A stretch of DNA of 19,307 nt from Limiplasma sp964504385 (GCA_964504385.1 CAZDEF010000048.1:1-19307), one strand, 5' to 3'; shown: positions 1 to 8,620, counted from the first letter of the stretch. Numbers and translations: made by a program. The notes: generated from the letters alone by a model not told the origin.

Positions 1-83
1 TTGGCTCTCTGTTTTCTATTCCTTTTTTGTTACCTATGTATTGTACCTCAACAAACTTCCCCCCTCCCCGCAAAATCCATTTC

Positions 84-112
84 TTGACACGTCGTTCGGT
101 GTATGCGATAAT
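84..112 (+). promoter_or_regulatory. sigma-A-type promoter of the GH31 gene
   Basis: A consensus -35 box TTGACA (84-89) is followed after exactly 17 bases by GATAAT (107-112). TG one base upstream of the -10 (104-105) makes it an extended -10 promoter. Transcription would begin near 119, leaving a leader of about 55 bases before the GH31 start. The first 83 bases hold no gene I can support. Confidence 0.75.
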
Positions 113-173
113 AAATGGATCATGGATGCCGAACGGACAACTGCAAATTGAAAGTAAAGGCGGGATGCAAACA

Positions 174-2555
174 ATGAAATTTACAGATCTATGGACCCTC
201 AAGCCGCTGCCGCGGCCCGAAGCTGTGATCGTTGGCGATGGCTACCGGATCACGGTGCTCACCTCCCGTCTGCTCCGGCTGGAATACGCAGCCGACGGGC
301 GCTTCTGCGAGCAGGCCACGCAGATGGCCATCTGCCGCGAGTTTCCGCCCGTCGCGTTTGAAACGCATCGGCAGGGCGACTGGCTGACGGTGGAAACCGA
401 GGATGTGCGGCTGGAATACGACGGGCGGCCCTTTTCCTCCGCCGGGCTGAGCGTGACCCTGAAAGGCGCGTTCTCCGTGTACACCAGCGTGTGGCATTAC
501 GGCGACGCGCCCGACACGCTGGGCGGCACCGCCCGCACGCTGGATCAGGCGGACGGAGCCATTCCGCTGGAGCCGGGCCTGATGTCCATCAAAGGCTACG
601 CCGCACTTGACGACAGCCGCTCCATGCGCATGGATGACGAGGGCAATCTGCTGCCTGTTGCGGAGCACGGCATCGACCTGTACCTGTTCTGCTACGGGCA
701 CGATTATAAGGGCTGCCTCAAGGACTTCTATCATTTGTCCGGCCATGCGCCCATCGTACCGCGCTACGCGCTGGGCAACTGGTGGAGCCGCTTCTACCCT
801 TATACCGAGGACAGCTACATGCAGCTGATGGAGCGCTTCCATCAGGAGCAGATCCCCCTGAGCGTGGCCGTGCTGGACATGAACTGGCACACCACGAAGA
901 TCAATCCCAAGTACGGCGCGCCGTGGACGGGCTACACATGGGATCGCGACTGCTTCCCGGATCCGCCGCGAATGATGAAGCGGCTGCACGATGCAGGGCT
1001 GCGCGTGACGCTGAACGACCATCCCGCGGACGGCGTGCGCGCCTTCGAGGATCTGTATCCCGCCATGGCGGAAGCCATGGGCGTTGATCCCGCTTCGGAA
1101 AAGCCCTTCCCCTACGATGCAGCCGATCCCGCGTTTCAGCAGGCCTTTGAAAAGGTGGTGCTGGACGACTTCCGGCGCAAGGGGCTGGACTTCTGGTGGA
1201 TCGACTGGCAGCAGCAGGGTGGTTCGTCCGTGCCCGGCATGGATCCGCTGTTCACGCTCAACCACACCCGCTACCTGTATGAGCTCAAGCAGGATCACGC
1301 CGCCATGACCTTCTCGCGCTACGGCGGGCCCGGCAGCCACCGCTATCCCATCGGCTTCTCCGGCGATTCGCATATCACATGGGCCTCGCTGGCGTTCCAG
1401 CCCTATTTTACCGCCACGGCGGCCAACATCGGCTACAGCTGGTGGAGCCACGACATCGGCGGCCACATGATGGGCATACACGATGACGAGCTGGCCGCGC
1501 GCTGGGTGCAGTTCGGCGTGTTCTCCCCCATCCTGCGCCTGCACTCCTCCCCGAGCGAATTCATGCGCAAGGAGCCGTGGGTGTACGGCGAGCGCGCCTG
1601 CGCCGTCATGAAGGACTTCCTGCGGCTGCGGCACCGGCTGCTGCCGTGGCTGTACACGCAGGACGTTATCGCCAGCGAGGAACGCAGCGCGCTGCTGCGG
1701 CCTGTGTACTACGATTACGATTGTCCCTTCTTCGCATGGGGCCAGTACCGCGCGCTGCGGGATGAATACCTGCTGGGCGACGGGCTGCTGGTATGCCCCG
1801 TGGTGCAGCCGTCCGACCCCGACACGCTGATGGCCAAGGCGGATGCGTACCTGCCGGAGGGCGAGTGGATCGATTTCTTCACCGGCTGGCGCTACCACGG
1901 CGGACGCCAGCTGGAGCTGTACCGTCCGCTGGAAAACATGCCGGTCTTTGCACGCCCGGGCATGGTCATTCCCATGGACGGTGCGCCCGTGCTGGAAAAC
2001 GGCGCGCCTCTGCCTGAGAACCTGACGCTGCGCGTATTTGCGGGCGCGGATGGCGGCTGCGAGGTCATTGAGGACAATGGGCAGATGCCCGGCTCGCCGG
2101 ATTATCGCCGTGCCGTCACACGCGTGCGCGTGACCTGCGGCGAGGGCTTGACGCTGGAGATCGCCCCGGCAGAGGGACACACGGACATCCTGCCCCCCGC
2201 GCGCCGCTACACCGTGGAGCTGGTCGGCGTTTCCGATACGCTGCCCGCCGAAACCACCTGCGCCTGCTTCGCCCGCTACGATGCCGACAAGCGTACCTTG
2301 GTGCTCACGCTGGACAGCTGCACCGCCGAGGGCGCCACGCTGCGCTGGCTCACCCAGCCTACCCCGCCCGCGCTGCCGCTGTCCCAGCTGCTGCAGGGCA
2401 TACTCTCCCCGGTACGCATGTCCATCCCCGTCAAGGACGCCATCATCCGCGCCTTCCGCCTGACGGACAAGGCCGAACGTCTGGCCGAGCTGCGCCGCCT
2501 GCGCATGCCCGACGCCCTGATGGGCGCGCTGACGGAGCTGTGCTGCGTGGAGTAA
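174..2555 (+). CDS. Glycoside hydrolase family 31 alpha-glycosidase
   Basis: Predicted retaining alpha-glycosidase, probably an intracellular exo-enzyme that releases glucose or xylose from alpha-linked oligosaccharides. From the ATG at 174 the protein has 793 residues, typical for GH31. The family's nucleophile motif is seen as FWWIDWQQQG with Asp344, and the acid/base region as GFSGDSHITW with Asp398; the segment YSWWSHDIGGH follows. An N-terminal beta-sandwich precedes the barrel and beta domains follow it. The frame stays open upstream to 27, but the ATG at 174 (or 165) lies just after an AAAGGCGGG ribosome binding site and downstream of the promoter, so the longer start is unlikely. No signal peptide is seen. 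The gene stands alone between its own promoter and a terminator. Substrate cannot be told from sequence alone: alpha-glucosidase, alpha-xylosidase and related activities are all possible. Confidence 0.93.
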   Translation: MKFTDLWTLKPLPRPEAVIVGDGYRITVLTSRLLRLEYAADGRFCEQATQMAICREFPPVAFETHRQGDWLTVETEDVRLEYDGRPFSSAGLSVTLKGAFSVYTSVWHYGDAPDTLGGTARTLDQADGAIPLEPGLMSIKGYAALDDSRSMRMDDEGNLLPVAEHGIDLYLFCYGHDYKGCLKDFYHLSGHAPIVPRYALGNWWSRFYPYTEDSYMQLMERFHQEQIPLSVAVLDMNWHTTKINPKYGAPWTGYTWDRDCFPDPPRMMKRLHDAGLRVTLNDHPADGVRAFEDLYPAMAEAMGVDPASEKPFPYDAADPAFQQAFEKVVLDDFRRKGLDFWWIDWQQQGGSSVPGMDPLFTLNHTRYLYELKQDHAAMTFSRYGGPGSHRYPIGFSGDSHITWASLAFQPYFTATAANIGYSWWSHDIGGHMMGIHDDELAARWVQFGVFSPILRLHSSPSEFMRKEPWVYGERACAVMKDFLRLRHRLLPWLYTQDVIASEERSALLRPVYYDYDCPFFAWGQYRALRDEYLLGDGLLVCPVVQPSDPDTLMAKADAYLPEGEWIDFFTGWRYHGGRQLELYRPLENMPVFARPGMVIPMDGAPVLENGAPLPENLTLRVFAGADGGCEVIEDNGQMPGSPDYRRAVTRVRVTCGEGLTLEIAPAEGHTDILPPARRYTVELVGVSDTLPAETTCACFARYDADKRTLVLTLDSCTAEGATLRWLTQPTPPALPLSQLLQGILSPVRMSIPVKDAIIRAFRLTDKAERLAELRRLRMPDALMGALTELCCVE

Positions 2556-2576
2556 CCCCCTGTCCAAGCGCGATCA

Positions 2577-2622
2577 AAAGCAACAGTGTTCGAAGGAAGC
2601 GACCTTCGAACACTGTTGCTTT
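2577..2622. terminator. Bidirectional Rho-independent terminator between GH31 and histidine kinase
   Basis: A perfect 20-bp stem (2577-2596 pairing with 2603-2622) closes a 6-base loop. The right side runs into TTTATTTTAT and the left side begins with AAAAG, so it can end transcription from both convergent genes. The kinase stop codon (2626-2628) lies only three bases from the stem. Confidence 0.9.
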
Positions 2623-2625
2623 ATT

Positions 2626-4041
2626 TTATGACTGGCAAACCTCTCCTGCCGCCTGCCGGGCGGGCAGGAGGATGTGAACTGCCAGCCCGCCCTGTGCGGT
2701 ATTTTCCGCCCAGATCCGTCCGTCGTGCATCTGCACGATCGTTTTGGCAATGGCCAGCCCGAGGCCCGTGCCGCCTGTTTCGCGGGCGCGGGCTTTGTCC
2801 ACCCGGTAAAAGCGGTGGAAGATATTCCCCAGCTGCTCCGGCGAAACGCCGCAGCCCTCATCCTGCACCACGATCTCCGTATGCGCCGCCGTCTGGACGG
2901 CGGATACGGAGATCGTTTTGCTCTCCGGGGTGTACTTCGCCGCATTGTCCAGCAGGATTAGCATCAGCTGGCGCAGCAGGCTGGCGTCCGCCAGCAGGCG
3001 GATGTCCTCCGCCTGCAGCCGGTACACATGGCTGCCGTCAAATTCGCGCCGCTCATCCATCAGCTCCGCCAGCATGGCGGAAAGCGGGACGCTTTCGCAC
3101 TGCAGCGTCTGCAGGCCGCTGTCGCCCCTGCTCAGGAACAGCAGATTTGCCACCAGCCGGTGCATGTACGCCACCTGCTTTTGAATGGCGGCGATGCACT
3201 TGGTGCGCACTGCCGGATCGTCCATGCCCCAGCGGGCCAGCAGATCGGCGTTGCCCTGCAGCACCGCCAGCGGCGTGCGCAGCTCATGGGAAGCATCCTG
3301 TGTGAATTCGCCCTGATGGATAAACGCCGTTTCCACGCGGTCGAGCATCTCGTTGAGCGTGGTGGCCAGCAGATGCAGCTCGTCCTGCGCCTCCGGCACC
3401 TCCACGCGCGTGTGCAGCGTTCCTTCGTTGATGACGCTGGCCTTGCGGATGATAGAGGCGATCGGGGTCAGCATCCGCTTGGATGTATACCAGCCCACCG
3501 TGAGCGCCACGCCCGTGCCCGCAATGTTCAGCAGCAGCATCCATGCCAGCATTTTCAGAAAGGCGTACTCGCTGTCCAGCCGCAGCAGGAACACCAGATC
3601 CCCCAGTTCGTCGCCATTGGGCCGCAGCGTTGTCTCCCACGCCAGCAGCGGCAGCCCGTCCGATTGGGTATACCGAACGATCTGGCCAGCGCAGGCAGGG
3701 ATTTCCGAAACTATGACATCGAAATTCGCGGCCTGACTCAGCAGCTCCCGCTGCGGGGAAAGCAGCACCAGCGACAGGCTTTCATTGGTGTTCATCTCCC
3801 ACAGCAGCCGCGTGTCCGTCGGCTCATGCTCCTCGATCACCTCGTCATAATAGATGGCGAGGATGTTTTCCGTGCTGCCCAGCAGCTCCTGCTCCCGGCG
3901 GTCCAGCAGGAAACGCCACGATACAAAGTACACGATCAGCGACAGCGCCAGCACCGTGGCCGCAAACAGCAGCGCGTAGGTCCGCGTCAGCCGAAACGAC
4001 AGCTCATTCCGCTTCTTCCACAGGCTGCGAACGCATGACAT
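2626..4041 (-). CDS. Two-component sensor histidine kinase
   Basis: Membrane-bound histidine kinase of 471 residues that should autophosphorylate and pass phosphate to the response regulator encoded just upstream. Visible order: membrane segment (about 21-43), extracytoplasmic sensing region (about 45-160), second membrane segment (about 163-184), HAMP linker, H-box with phospho-acceptor His252 in ASHELRTPLAVL, N-box LLDNAAKYTPE (364-373), G1 box DEGCGV and G2 box GGTGLGLAIAKT (423-434). All catalytic boxes are intact. The ATG at 4041 has an AGGGGGA site upstream and lies inside the end of the regulator gene (38-base overlap), the usual translational coupling. The extracytoplasmic domain matches no sensor I recognise, so the signal is unknown. 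Since the partner is frameshifted, output of the pair is uncertain. Confidence 0.93.
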   Translation of the reverse strand: MSCVRSLWKKRNELSFRLTRTYALLFAATVLALSLIVYFVSWRFLLDRREQELLGSTENILAIYYDEVIEEHEPTDTRLLWEMNTNESLSLVLLSPQRELLSQAANFDVIVSEIPACAGQIVRYTQSDGLPLLAWETTLRPNGDELGDLVFLLRLDSEYAFLKMLAWMLLLNIAGTGVALTVGWYTSKRMLTPIASIIRKASVINEGTLHTRVEVPEAQDELHLLATTLNEMLDRVETAFIHQGEFTQDASHELRTPLAVLQGNADLLARWGMDDPAVRTKCIAAIQKQVAYMHRLVANLLFLSRGDSGLQTLQCESVPLSAMLAELMDERREFDGSHVYRLQAEDIRLLADASLLRQLMLILLDNAAKYTPESKTISVSAVQTAAHTEIVVQDEGCGVSPEQLGNIFHRFYRVDKARARETGGTGLGLAIAKTIVQMHDGRIWAENTAQGGLAVHILLPARQAAGEVCQS

Positions 4042-4692
4042 AGCCGATCCCCCTGACGCTTTCGATCAATTTGCCGTCCGCAGGCTCATGCAGGCGGTTG
4101 CGCACATAGCGCACATACACGTCCACCACATTGCTGTCGCCCGCATAGTCGTAGCCCCACACGGCGCTGAGCAGCTGTTCGCGCGAAAGCACGATATCCA
4201 GATTCATCAAAAATACTCCAGCAGGTCAAACTGCGTCTTGGTGAGCGCCACGGCGCTGCCGCCCTTGCACACCAGCCGTTTCTGCCTGTCCAGCACCACA
4301 TCCGCATTCTTCAGGATCGCGCTGCTGCCCTCCGGGCCGCTCGGGCGGGTCAGCACGCGGATGCGCGCAAACAGCTCCTCAATGTGGAACGGCTTGGTGA
4401 CATAATCGTTCGCGCCGGTATCCAGCCCCGTCACCTTGTCCATCACGCTGTCGCGCGCCGTCAGCAGAATGACGGGCGTGGCTTTGTGCGCGCGCAGGCG
4501 GCGCAGCACCTCCAGCCCGTTGAGCATGGGCAGCATCACGTCCAGCAGGATCACGTCATAATCCGCAGCCATCGCCTTTTCCAGCCCTTCGTGGCCGTCC
4601 CGCGCCGTCTGGACCGCGTAACCCTCGTGCTCCAGTTCCATCTTCACAAACTCAACGATGTCCGCATCGTCCTCGATCAGCAGTATCTTCAT
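4004..4692 (-). pseudogene. OmpR-family response regulator, split by a -1 frameshift
   Basis: DNA-binding response regulator, partner of the downstream kinase. The receiver domain is complete: acidic pair Asp8/Asp9, phospho-acceptor Asp51, Thr78 and Lys100. The winged-helix domain begins around residue 130 but the frame stops at TGA 4209-4207, right after LTKTQFDLLEYF. The rest (LMNLDIVLSREQLLSAVWGY ... ESVRGIGYVM) continues in the next frame to 4004. One extra T in the T5 run before the stop would restore the standard family sequence across the join. The TGA overlaps an ATG (TGATG) in the second frame. The start at 4692 has a GGGAGA site seven bases upstream. Possible explanations are assembly error, a real inactivating mutation, -1 slippage on T-TTT-TGA, or termination-reinitiation. 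The joined product would be about 229 residues, normal for OmpR/PhoB proteins. Confidence 0.85.
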
Positions 4693-4733
4693 GCCATTCT
4701 CTCCCGCGCGTTTGTATAGGGCCAACCAGCCGT

Positions 4734-4739
4734 ATTATA
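4734..4739 (-). promoter_or_regulatory. Candidate -10 box for the two-component operon
   Basis: TATAAT on the minus strand lies about 40 bases upstream of the regulator ATG at 4692. No good -35 is seen at 16-18 bases, so the site is only a candidate. It sits in the 198-base divergent region shared with the gene starting at 4891. Confidence 0.4.
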
Positions 4740-4890
4740 TACCCGCTTCCAGCCCGTTTCTATGCCTCCTGTACAATTCTCATCGTTTTCTCATTCGAAT
4801 GCCATTGGCGACTCATCGGCAGCCGATAAGCTATTCTGGCGATCCTTCAACGGGAAAGCATCCATTTCTTGCAAACATGAGGGAAAGAGA

Positions 4891-5709
4891 ATGAAAAAAG
4901 GGCTTGGACTATTTTGGGCCATTTGGCTGTTGGGCTGCGTCATCGCGCAAGCGGCGCCTGCGTTTCAAACGCCCTGCATCGACGCGCCTTATGACTATGC
5001 CTATCTCACGCAGGACGAGCAGATCCTCATCCGCAGCTTTCAAACAGACACAGCCTTTTATTACATCGCCGATGTGCAACTGACCGATCCGATGCAGTTT
5101 CAAACGCTGCTGAGCGCGGGCAAGCCTTCCGCGTCCGTCTGCGGGCAGAGCAGCGCCGTCCTCGCCGTCAGCGCCAGCCACTACGGCTCCGACCGATACG
5201 GCATCATCATCCGTAACGGCGTGCTGCTGCGCGCCAACAGCACCACCCGCAGCTTGCTGGCCATCGACGCCAACGGTGATTTTACCGTTTACGACGGCAG
5301 GAGCATCGATGATTCCGAACGTTTCAGCGAGCAGCTGCTGGCCCGTGGCGTGTGGCAGACCTTCGTGTCCAGCCCGGAGCTGGTGCGCGATGGGCTGCCG
5401 GCGGCGTTTCGCAGCGAGGAAGACACCGCAGGCTCCGATGTTCCCACGGCGGAGCACCGCCAGCCCTGCATCGGCATTGGGCAGATCGGCCCGCTGCACT
5501 ATCTGCTCATCGTGGCGGACGGGCGGCAGGACGGCTACTCCGAAGGCTTGACCCTGAGCGAGCTTCGGCAGCTGTTTCTCGACCATCATGCGCAGACCGC
5601 TATCACCCTGAACGACGGCGCTTCGGCGGAGATCTGCTTCAACGGCACGGAGATCAACCAGCCCTTCGAGCATGAAAGGCCCAAAACGTCCGATGTGCTG
5701 TTCTTCTAA
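4891..5709 (+). CDS. Exported phosphodiester-glycosidase (NAGPA/DUF2233)-like protein
   Basis: 272-residue protein with an N-terminal signal or anchor segment (residues 1-22, MKKGLGLFWAIWLLG...). The body matches the phosphodiester glycosidase family: IIIRNGVLLRA (105-115), the RQPCIGIGQ region (190-198), YLLIVADGRQ (204-213), GYSEGLTLSELRQL (215-228), and the closing INQPFEHERPKTSDVLFF. Family members cleave GlcNAc-phosphodiester or related envelope glycans outside the membrane. Two conserved motifs look altered: the usual NGDY-type stretch reads SASHY (94-98), and the usual LDGGGS reads LNDGAS (240-245). It may therefore have changed or lost catalysis; that is inference. ATG 4891 follows GAGGG with good spacing; the frame extends upstream to 4762 without a plausible start. 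It diverges from the two-component genes and has its own terminator. Confidence 0.8.
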   Translation: MKKGLGLFWAIWLLGCVIAQAAPAFQTPCIDAPYDYAYLTQDEQILIRSFQTDTAFYYIADVQLTDPMQFQTLLSAGKPSASVCGQSSAVLAVSASHYGSDRYGIIIRNGVLLRANSTTRSLLAIDANGDFTVYDGRSIDDSERFSEQLLARGVWQTFVSSPELVRDGLPAAFRSEEDTAGSDVPTAEHRQPCIGIGQIGPLHYLLIVADGRQDGYSEGLTLSELRQLFLDHHAQTAITLNDGASAEICFNGTEINQPFEHERPKTSDVLFF

Positions 5710-5735
5710 GCCCTATATTCACCCTGTATGCACAG

Positions 5736-5779
5736 CGCCCGCCGCAGGGAGGCTTCCTCTGCGGCGGGCGTTGTTTTTT
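5736..5779 (+). terminator. Rho-independent terminator after the phosphodiester-glycosidase-like gene
   Basis: A 12-bp GC-rich stem (5736-5747 with 5759-5770) is followed by TTGTTTTTT. The T-run is only on the right, so it acts mainly on the plus strand. The stop of pgsA at 5787 lies just beyond. Confidence 0.88.
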
Positions 5780-5786
5780 GCTTTTT

Positions 5787-6380
5787 TCAGAACGCTCCGG
5801 TGCGCTTCACAGCGCGCACGCTGCGGCGCACATAAATCAGCAGCGCGCACAGCGTGAGCGCTACGGAGCACCACAGGAACATCAGATCCAGCGGCATCAG
5901 CCACCCGGCGCAGATGCGCACGAACCAGTCGTGGAAGTACACCATCACCAGACTGGCGATGAAGAAGCACTGCGCCACCTTGCCGATCATGGTGGAGTAC
6001 ACGACGATCTCCCGCCGGAGCATCAGGATGCTGCCCGCCACCATGACGGCCTCCTTGGCAAACAGCAGCGCCACCGCCGGCCACGGAATGACGGGCGGAA
6101 TGGTCTTGTTGCCCACGGACATGCTCAGCATGGCCGTCAGCACCATCACCTTGTCCGCCAGCGGATCCATCAATTTGCCAAAATCGGTGATGAGGTTGTA
6201 CCGGCGCGCAATGCGGCCATCCAGCAGATCGGTAAAGCTGGCCAGCAGAAAAACGGTGAGCGCGGAGTATTTTTCGCCCATGGCAAACAGGGCGATGTAC
6301 ACCGGCACCAGCAGCAGCCGGATGATGGTGAGCACATTGGGGATATTCAAATTCTGTTTGACATATTCCCTGATGGTCAA
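5787..6380 (-). CDS. pgsA: CDP-diacylglycerol--glycerol-3-phosphate 3-phosphatidyltransferase
   Basis: Integral membrane enzyme that makes phosphatidylglycerophosphate from CDP-diacylglycerol and glycerol 3-phosphate, the committed step to phosphatidylglycerol and cardiolipin. The 197-residue protein carries the complete CDP-alcohol phosphotransferase signature: Asp51, Asp54-Gly55, Ala58-Arg59, Gly68, Asp72, Asp76. The NIPNVLTIIRLLLVP opening is typical of PgsA. Several hydrophobic membrane segments follow. The start is TTG (6380-6378), supported by a strong AAAGGAGG site eight bases upstream; no in-frame ATG fits as well. A promoter is seen immediately upstream, so it is probably transcribed alone. 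A close paralogue such as a cardiolipin or phosphatidylinositol synthase is less likely. Confidence 0.92.
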   Translation of the reverse strand: MTIREYVKQNLNIPNVLTIIRLLLVPVYIALFAMGEKYSALTVFLLASFTDLLDGRIARRYNLITDFGKLMDPLADKVMVLTAMLSMSVGNKTIPPVIPWPAVALLFAKEAVMVAGSILMLRREIVVYSTMIGKVAQCFFIASLVMVYFHDWFVRICAGWLMPLDLMFLWCSVALTLCALLIYVRRSVRAVKRTGAF

Positions 6381-6412
6381 AACAGCTTCCTCCTTTTTGG
6401 GAATGCCTTGCT

Positions 6413-6441
6413 ATTATAGCATCATCCCAAAAGGCGCGCAA
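6413..6441 (-). promoter_or_regulatory. Predicted promoter of pgsA
   Basis: On the minus strand TTGCGC (6441-6436) and TATAAT (6418-6413) are separated by 17 bases, ending about 33 bases before the TTG start of pgsA. The -10 is consensus and the -35 moderate. Confidence 0.6.
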
Positions 6442-6484
6442 CATGCGAACATGATCATCAGATTAGAATTGGCTGATAAAGCCT

Positions 6485-7408
6485 TCATTTCCGCGCCTTG
6501 ACAATGTAGATGGGACGGCGCTTGGTCTCCAGATAGGTCTTGCTCAGGTACGATCCCAGAATGCCCATGCAGAACAGCTGGATGCCGCCCAGCATCAGCA
6601 CGATGCAGATGGTGGCCGGGAAGCCCGCCACAGGATCGCCAAAGAGGATGGTCTTGAAGAAGAAGAACAGGATCAGCACGAACGCGATCAGGCAGAACAG
6701 CAGCCCCAGCACCGATGCAATGGCCAGCGGCGCGGTGGAAAACGCAATGATCCCGTCGATGGAATACAAGAGCAGCTTCCAGAACGACCACTTGGTCTCG
6801 CCCGCCACGCGCTCTACATTTTCATATTCCAGCCACTTGGTCTTGAAGCCCACCCAACTGAACAGGCCCTTGGAAAAGCGGCTGACTTCCTTCAGCTCCA
6901 GAATGGCGTTCACCATCTGCCGGGTCATCAGGCGAAAATCGCGCGCGCCGTCCACGATCTCCGTTTTGCTGATGCGGTTGATCAGCCGGTAGAACATGCG
7001 GGCAAAGAAGCTGCGGATGGGCGGCTCGCCCTTGCGGGTCACGCGGCGGCTGGCCACACAGTCATAGCCCTCCTCCTCAATGCCGCGCAGCATGTCCCGA
7101 AGCAGCGCGGGCGGATCCTGCAGATCCACATCCATGATGGCCACATAGTCGCCCGTGGCGGCTTCCATGCCGGCAAACATGGCGCTCTCCTTGCCAAAGT
7201 TGCGCGAAAAGCTCAGGTAATGCACGCGCTCGTCGCGCTTCACCAGCGTTTCAAAGGCTTCCACCGTCCGGTCGCGGCTGCCGTCATCCACAAAGATCAG
7301 TTCGAATTCCACCGGCATGTCGGCGGTCTCGCGGACAAATGCCTCATAAAAAAGCGGCGCGGCCTCTTCCTCGTTATAGCAGGGCACGATCACACTCAGT
7401 TTCTTCAT
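6485..7408 (-). CDS. GT2 polyprenol-phosphate glycosyltransferase (GtrB/DPM1-like)
   Basis: Family 2 glycosyltransferase of 307 residues, predicted to move a sugar from a nucleotide donor to undecaprenyl phosphate on the inner face of the membrane, feeding cell-surface glycan decoration. Seen: KLSVIVPCYNEEE at the start, FVDDGSRDRT (39-48), the metal-binding DVD (93-95) in DVDLQDPP, and ARDFRLMTR (155-163). Two C-terminal membrane helices (about 221-252 and 264-288) precede LETKRRPIYIVKARK, the layout of GtrB/YkcC/YfdH proteins. The start has GGAGG eight bases upstream. It lies 15 bases after the lipoprotein gene and shares its promoter. No flippase (GtrA-like) or final transferase is in the window, so the acceptor is unknown. 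Confidence 0.9.
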   Translation of the reverse strand: MKKLSVIVPCYNEEEAAPLFYEAFVRETADMPVEFELIFVDDGSRDRTVEAFETLVKRDERVHYLSFSRNFGKESAMFAGMEAATGDYVAIMDVDLQDPPALLRDMLRGIEEEGYDCVASRRVTRKGEPPIRSFFARMFYRLINRISKTEIVDGARDFRLMTRQMVNAILELKEVSRFSKGLFSWVGFKTKWLEYENVERVAGETKWSFWKLLLYSIDGIIAFSTAPLAIASVLGLLFCLIAFVLILFFFFKTILFGDPVAGFPATICIVLMLGGIQLFCMGILGSYLSKTYLETKRRPIYIVKARK

Positions 7409-7423
7409 TGGGTTTTCCTCCCG

Positions 7424-8620
7424 TCATTCGTTCAGCGCATTCTGCGGCGGCGTGTAGGTCAGGGACTGCTGCACATAGGCGTGCAGCAGTTCCCGCAGCG
7501 TCTGGTCGCCCTCGGATACACAGATATCCGTTTCGCACAGCCACGCGTCCTCCAGCACGCAGACCAGCAGATCCATCATCAGGTCATGCTCGCCGTTGCG
7601 CAGCCAGTAGTTCAGTGCAGCGTGCTCCCTGCCGTCCACGTACACGCGCTCGTCATCGATCAAGCAGTACGCCAGTTCGAACTGTCCGGCCATCATTTCT
7701 TCGATCGCTGGCGACAGCGCGCTCAGCTGCGCCGGCGTGGCGTCGCGGAAGTGCTCGCTCTGCGTGCAGCACACGTCGATCACGCCCTGCATATCGCCGG
7801 TGAAGATCAGCACCGCGCGCGTTTCCATCATGCCCTGCAGCAGGAAATCAAAGCTGCGCTCCGCGCCCTCCGGATTGGCCGCTATGTAGCGGCTGCGCAC
7901 ATCGCTGATCTCCGTCTCCGTGCTGTGCACGTCAAGCGCCACCGCATCCTGCGGGATCACCATGGAAAACCGCCCGTCGCGATCCGTATAGGGCACGCCC
8001 GCAGCCGGCTCGTCCCAGCTTTCCGGGAAGGACAGGCTTTCCATGAAAAAGGCCAGATCATCCCGGTCGCGCGCCAGCTCGTCCGCGCCGGACGCATCGC
8101 CGCTGTACAGCTCGCTTTCCGGGTACACCGCCCACAGCTCCGTCATCTCCCGCTCCCGGCAGAAGGCGTAGCCCTCCGCCTGCAGCCACACGCCCTCCAC
8201 GGCGAGGCGGGCCTGAATATGCAGCATCTTTATGCCGCCGTACAGCGGCTCCATCGAGGCTATGCACGCTTCGCTGTCCAGCACTGCGCCTTCTTCCTCC
8301 ATGCTGCGCTGGATCTGCGGCCACAGCGCCAGCATTTCCTGCGGGGTCACGGATGCATACAGCGGCACGCAGCTCACGCTGGCCAGCGCGCGGCCGTTGG
8401 CCATGCGGATGAGGTAGGTATCGCCGCGCTGCGCTGCATTGGTCATCAGCGCGTACATACCCTCCAGCCCCTGCGGGACCGCCATGCTGCCCGCATCGCT
8501 CAGGTAAAACACCTCCGCGCCGTCCGGCAGCACGTAGGTCGCAATGGGCGCATCCGCCGCCGCAGCCGCGCAGGCGGACAACAGTGCAAACGCCAGCAGC
8601 ACAGCCAGCACACGTTTCAT
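7424..8620 (-). CDS. Putative lipoprotein of unknown function
   Basis: 398-residue exported protein I do not recognise. The N-terminus MKRVLAVLLAFALLSAC has a charged start, hydrophobic core and lipobox LSAC with Cys17, so it is probably a lipid-anchored surface protein; an Ala-rich signal-peptidase I site after it is an alternative. The mature part appears to have two similar halves: one from about 25 ending in AFFMESLSFPESW, and one starting near DRDGRFSMVIPQDAV (about 212) and ending in VQQSLTYTPP. This is weakly reminiscent of PsbP/DcrB-like folds, inference only. Several cysteines occur in the mature part. The start has an AGGGG site. It is first in a two-gene transcript with the GT2 gene, which might suggest a link to envelope glycans, but genomic context is the only hint. 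Confidence 0.8.
   Translation of the reverse strand: MKRVLAVLLAFALLSACAAAAADAPIATYVLPDGAEVFYLSDAGSMAVPQGLEGMYALMTNAAQRGDTYLIRMANGRALASVSCVPLYASVTPQEMLALWPQIQRSMEEEGAVLDSEACIASMEPLYGGIKMLHIQARLAVEGVWLQAEGYAFCREREMTELWAVYPESELYSGDASGADELARDRDDLAFFMESLSFPESWDEPAAGVPYTDRDGRFSMVIPQDAVALDVHSTETEISDVRSRYIAANPEGAERSFDFLLQGMMETRAVLIFTGDMQGVIDVCCTQSEHFRDATPAQLSALSPAIEEMMAGQFELAYCLIDDERVYVDGREHAALNYWLRNGEHDLMMDLLVCVLEDAWLCETDICVSEGDQTLRELLHAYVQQSLTYTPPQNALNE

Noticed and set aside
189..2567. Very long open frame (792 codons) on the minus strand opposite the GH31 gene
   Set aside because: The plus frame is an unmistakable GH31 enzyme with catalytic residues; the antisense frame is an effect of GC-rich third codon positions and has no recognisable domain.
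3028..4038. 336-codon plus-strand frame opposite the histidine kinase
   Set aside because: Shadow of a kinase with all catalytic boxes; Gln/Arg/His-rich and featureless.
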